The notes under the pieces: model-generated
Databases searched by the model: none
What the model was told of the DNA's origin: nothing
Seen by the model: the letters and a program-made list of their open reading frames with translations, nothing else
Assembly (NCBI GenBank): GCA_019313105.1
Contig: JAFDBW010000246.1
Location: 1 to 7,433, forward strand
Length of the DNA stretch: 7,433 nt
Direction of reading: 5' to 3'
Source of the DNA: Deltaproteobacteria bacterium
GTDB taxonomy: Bacteria; Desulfobacterota; Desulfuromonadia; Desulfuromonadales; BM103
Translations under genes and position numbers: made by a program
In this document: one piece after another, positions 5,717-7,433 of the stretch
Layout of the letters: each line of letters begins with the position of its first letter
Position numbering within the stretch: position 1 is the first letter of the stretch

Positions 5717-6604
5717 TCACCCTCTCGGATGATGCTGAGCGTGCATCTGCCGCAAACGCTCACGCGTGACATGGGTGTAAATCTGGGTCGTTGAGATATC
5801 TGCATGGCCGAGCATTGCCTGCACGGAGCGCAAATCCGCACCATTTTCCAGAAGGTGCGTGGCAAAAGAATGCCGCATGGTATGCGGCGTGATGCTCTGC
5901 CTGATGCCGGCCTCAAGAGCACGGCGCTTAATAATCTTCCAGAAGCCCTGGCGTGTCAAGCCCTCCCCGGAGCGGTTGAGAAACAGGAATTGGGAGCCGC
6001 GCTGCTTGTCAAGACCGGGTCGCCCATGCTGCAAGTATTCACGCAAAGCTCCTATGGCGGCCTCGCCAAGCGGAACAATCCTCTGTTTGCTGCGTTTACC
6101 GAACGCCGTCAGGTAACCAACATCTAGTTGCAGGTCGCTCATTTTCAAGGAGACCAGTTCGGAGACGCGCAAACCGGTCGCATAAAGGATTTCCAGCATG
6201 GCACGATCACGCATAGCGAGCGGAGCCTCGCCCTTCGGGCTCGCCAGAAGGCTCTCTACATCAACAGTCGAAAGGGTTTTTGGCAAAGAGGAGAGGCTTT
6301 TCGGTGCCACGATCTGGTCGGTCGGATTGTCTTTGACCAGTTTCTCCCTGACCATGAACTTGTGAAATGTTCTCAACGCTGCGAGAGATCGGGCCCTGCT
6401 TCTGGCGGACAGGCCGTTCTCTTTCAGGGTACCGAGGAAACGCAGTACGACAGCCGGGGTTATCTTTTCCAGACCATGAATCTTTTGTTTCTCCAGGTAC
6501 TCAAGGTAGCGCGCCAGGTCACGACCATAGGCATCAAGTGTGTTCTTGGATAAGCCCCGCTCAACGGCAAGATAATTCAGATAATGGTCGAGATAATGAT
6601 TAAT
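5717..6604 (-). CDS. xerD: Tyrosine recombinase XerD, apparent ATT (AUU) start
   Basis: Site-specific recombinase that, with a XerC partner, resolves chromosome dimers at dif. The frame is open from just after the glnD stop. Homology-like sequence begins at INHYLDHYLNYLAVERGLSK, the typical N-terminal SAM-like core-binding domain. Read from the ATT at 6602-6604 the protein is 295 aa, close to E. coli XerD (298). AAGG at 6610-6613 lies five bases before that ATT. No ATG, GTG or TTG occurs in frame until a TTG at 6376, which would remove about 76 residues of the core-binding domain. In 295-aa numbering all catalytic residues are present: R146 (ATGLRVSEL), K170, H241 and R244 (HTMRHSFATH), H267 (LGH) and Y276 (TQIYTH). 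The end QHHPRG is typical of XerD. It lies between glnD (15-base gap) and apgM. Confidence 0.92.
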   Translation of the reverse strand: MNHYLDHYLNYLAVERGLSKNTLDAYGRDLARYLEYLEKQKIHGLEKITPAVVLRFLGTLKENGLSARSRARSLAALRTFHKFMVREKLVKDNPTDQIVAPKSLSSLPKTLSTVDVESLLASPKGEAPLAMRDRAMLEILYATGLRVSELVSLKMSDLQLDVGYLTAFGKRSKQRIVPLGEAAIGALREYLQHGRPGLDKQRGSQFLFLNRSGEGLTRQGFWKIIKRRALEAGIRQSITPHTMRHSFATHLLENGADLRSVQAMLGHADISTTQIYTHVTRERLRQMHAQHHPRG

Positions 6605-6613
6605 AAGTACCTT
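6602..6613 (-). promoter_or_regulatory. Ribosome binding site and ATT start of xerD
   Basis: Minus-strand AAGG (6613-6610), five spacer bases, then ATT (6604-6602). This is the only well-placed site at the position where XerD proteins normally begin. A single base difference at 6602 (C instead of A on the plus strand) would make it ATG. Confidence 0.6.
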
Positions 6614-6619
6614 GCCTGA

Positions 6620-7433
6620 CTAGTCTTCCATGCATTCAAGGAGAGCCTTGCGGAGGTCATCCCGCTTGGCTTCGCTGTTGATCGGCTGGCCGAAAATATC
6701 CTTTACATAAAAGGTGTCCGCCACCTGGTCTACCTTGGTGGAAATTTTCGCGACATGAATGTAGAGCCCGAGGTCTGCCAGCGTCCTGGTAATCCTGTAG
6801 AGAAGTCCGACCTTGTCATGGGCAAAAATATCAATAACCGTGTGCTCCCGAGAGACATCACAGTCAAACTCCACCCGGTTCGGATAGCGGGGCAATTTAT
6901 GGCCGGTCAGGGTACTAACCTTCTGACGCTTTTTCACCAGACTGGAGACCTTGACCCGGCTTTCGAGGACCGCGGTCAGGTCAGACTGCACTTTCTGCCA
7001 CTTGGACGGGCTGTCAATAATGCCGCCGACAGGTTTGTTGACATGCAGTATGTCGAGGGCGTTGCCGTTGCTGCGGGTGTAGATCTGCGCGCCGAGGATG
7101 TTGATACCGTTTGCCGCCATAACCCCTGTTATCATACTGAAAAGGCCCGGCACGTCGACGGTGGAGATCGTCACACTGCTGTAATAGGCTTCCGTGTCGT
7201 GCTTGACCTGGATCGCTACGGTATCTGCGCCGCGGGATAATTCCAGGGCAACATGGTCAATGACTTCCCATGACCGATGCGTAAGGAGGTACCGGGTACT
7301 CATTGAGCGCAGGTGACTTTTGATCAGCTTTTCATCATAGTCGCCCTTGAGAGCGGCCAGGGTCTTGCGTTTGCGGTTACGCACGCGTTCCGTACGGACC
7401 TCGCTCATGAAGTTGCCACGCTCCATGGTCTCG
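6620..7433 (-). CDS. glnD: GlnD C-terminal part (PII uridylyltransferase), partial
   Basis: The 3' end of a gene that runs off the right edge; the frame stays open to the last base, so the Met at 7426 is internal. The visible 270 residues begin in the linker after the HD domain (ERGNFMSEVRTERVRNRKRK) and contain two tandem ACT domains. From the Met at 7426 these are about 78-150 (YYSSVTISTVDVPGLFSMIT, NGINILGAQIYT) and about 196-265 (HTVIDIFAHDKVGLLYRITR, LGLYIHVAKIST). In GlnD the ACT domains bind glutamine and switch the enzyme between uridylylating and deuridylylating PII, setting the nitrogen status signal. The nucleotidyltransferase and HD domains lie outside the window. It ends with TAG at 6620-6622, 15 bases before the xerD start and in the same reading frame. 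Gene order glnD-xerD-apgM implies co-transcription from a promoter outside the window. Confidence 0.92.
   Translation of the reverse strand, partial: ETMERGNFMSEVRTERVRNRKRKTLAALKGDYDEKLIKSHLRSMSTRYLLTHRSWEVIDHVALELSRGADTVAIQVKHDTEAYYSSVTISTVDVPGLFSMITGVMAANGINILGAQIYTRSNGNALDILHVNKPVGGIIDSPSKWQKVQSDLTAVLESRVKVSSLVKKRQKVSTLTGHKLPRYPNRVEFDCDVSREHTVIDIFAHDKVGLLYRITRTLADLGLYIHVAKISTKVDQVADTFYVKDIFGQPINSEAKRDDLRKALLECMED

Noticed and set aside
5605..5922. Minus-strand frame overlapping the xerD end and the apgM start
   Set aside because: It is a shadow in another frame of xerD and runs through the gap; no start signal and no protein resemblance.
1..7433. CRISPR array, tRNA, rRNA or riboswitch
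   Set aside because: No regularly spaced repeats, cloverleaf-like sequence or recognisable aptamer core was found on either strand by eye.

Overview
The window looks like chromosomal DNA from an anaerobic deltaproteobacterium of the Desulfuromonas/Geobacter type (Desulfobacterota). This rests on the archaeal-type ApgM phosphoglycerate mutase next to XerD and GlnD, on a small secreted protein carrying a LGIKPGSREFHALK motif that I associate with this group, and on a response-regulator diguanylate cyclase. The taxonomic call is inference; there is no rRNA or tRNA to anchor it.

The right part (about 4212-7433, minus strand, visibly more GC-rich) is a housekeeping operon read right to left. It holds the 3' end of glnD (two ACT domains, cut by the window edge), xerD (complete tyrosine recombinase with all six catalytic residues) and apgM (2,3-bisphosphoglycerate-independent phosphoglycerate mutase). 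A strong rho-independent terminator at 4212-4244 ends it. The main surprise here is that xerD has no ATG, GTG or TTG codon anywhere near its true N-terminus. A Shine-Dalgarno-spaced ATT codon at 6604 gives the expected length of 295 aa.

The left part (about 1-4110, AT-richer) is an accessory-looking block with two divergent arms. Minus-strand genes are a REC-GAF-GGDEF response regulator (TTG start) and a small secreted protein with a basic Lys/Gly tail. Plus-strand genes are an 81-aa cysteine-rich protein, an SDR-fold protein whose catalytic Tyr position is Val, and a four-helix DoxX-like membrane protein. The three plus-strand genes are close together and probably co-transcribed, ending at a hairpin at 4054-4091. 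That hairpin lies inside a roughly 60-bp direct repeat whose second, more decayed copy is at 89-148, so the two copies bracket the whole block. The divergent promoter region (2287-2574) contains three short palindromes but no promoter that I could call with confidence.

The 3988-4418 gap holds the repeat/terminator, the terminator facing it from the apgM side, and a possible decayed small reading frame. No CRISPR array, RNA gene or intact mobile element is visible. The first 80 bases carry an inverted repeat and may be the end of something lying to the left.
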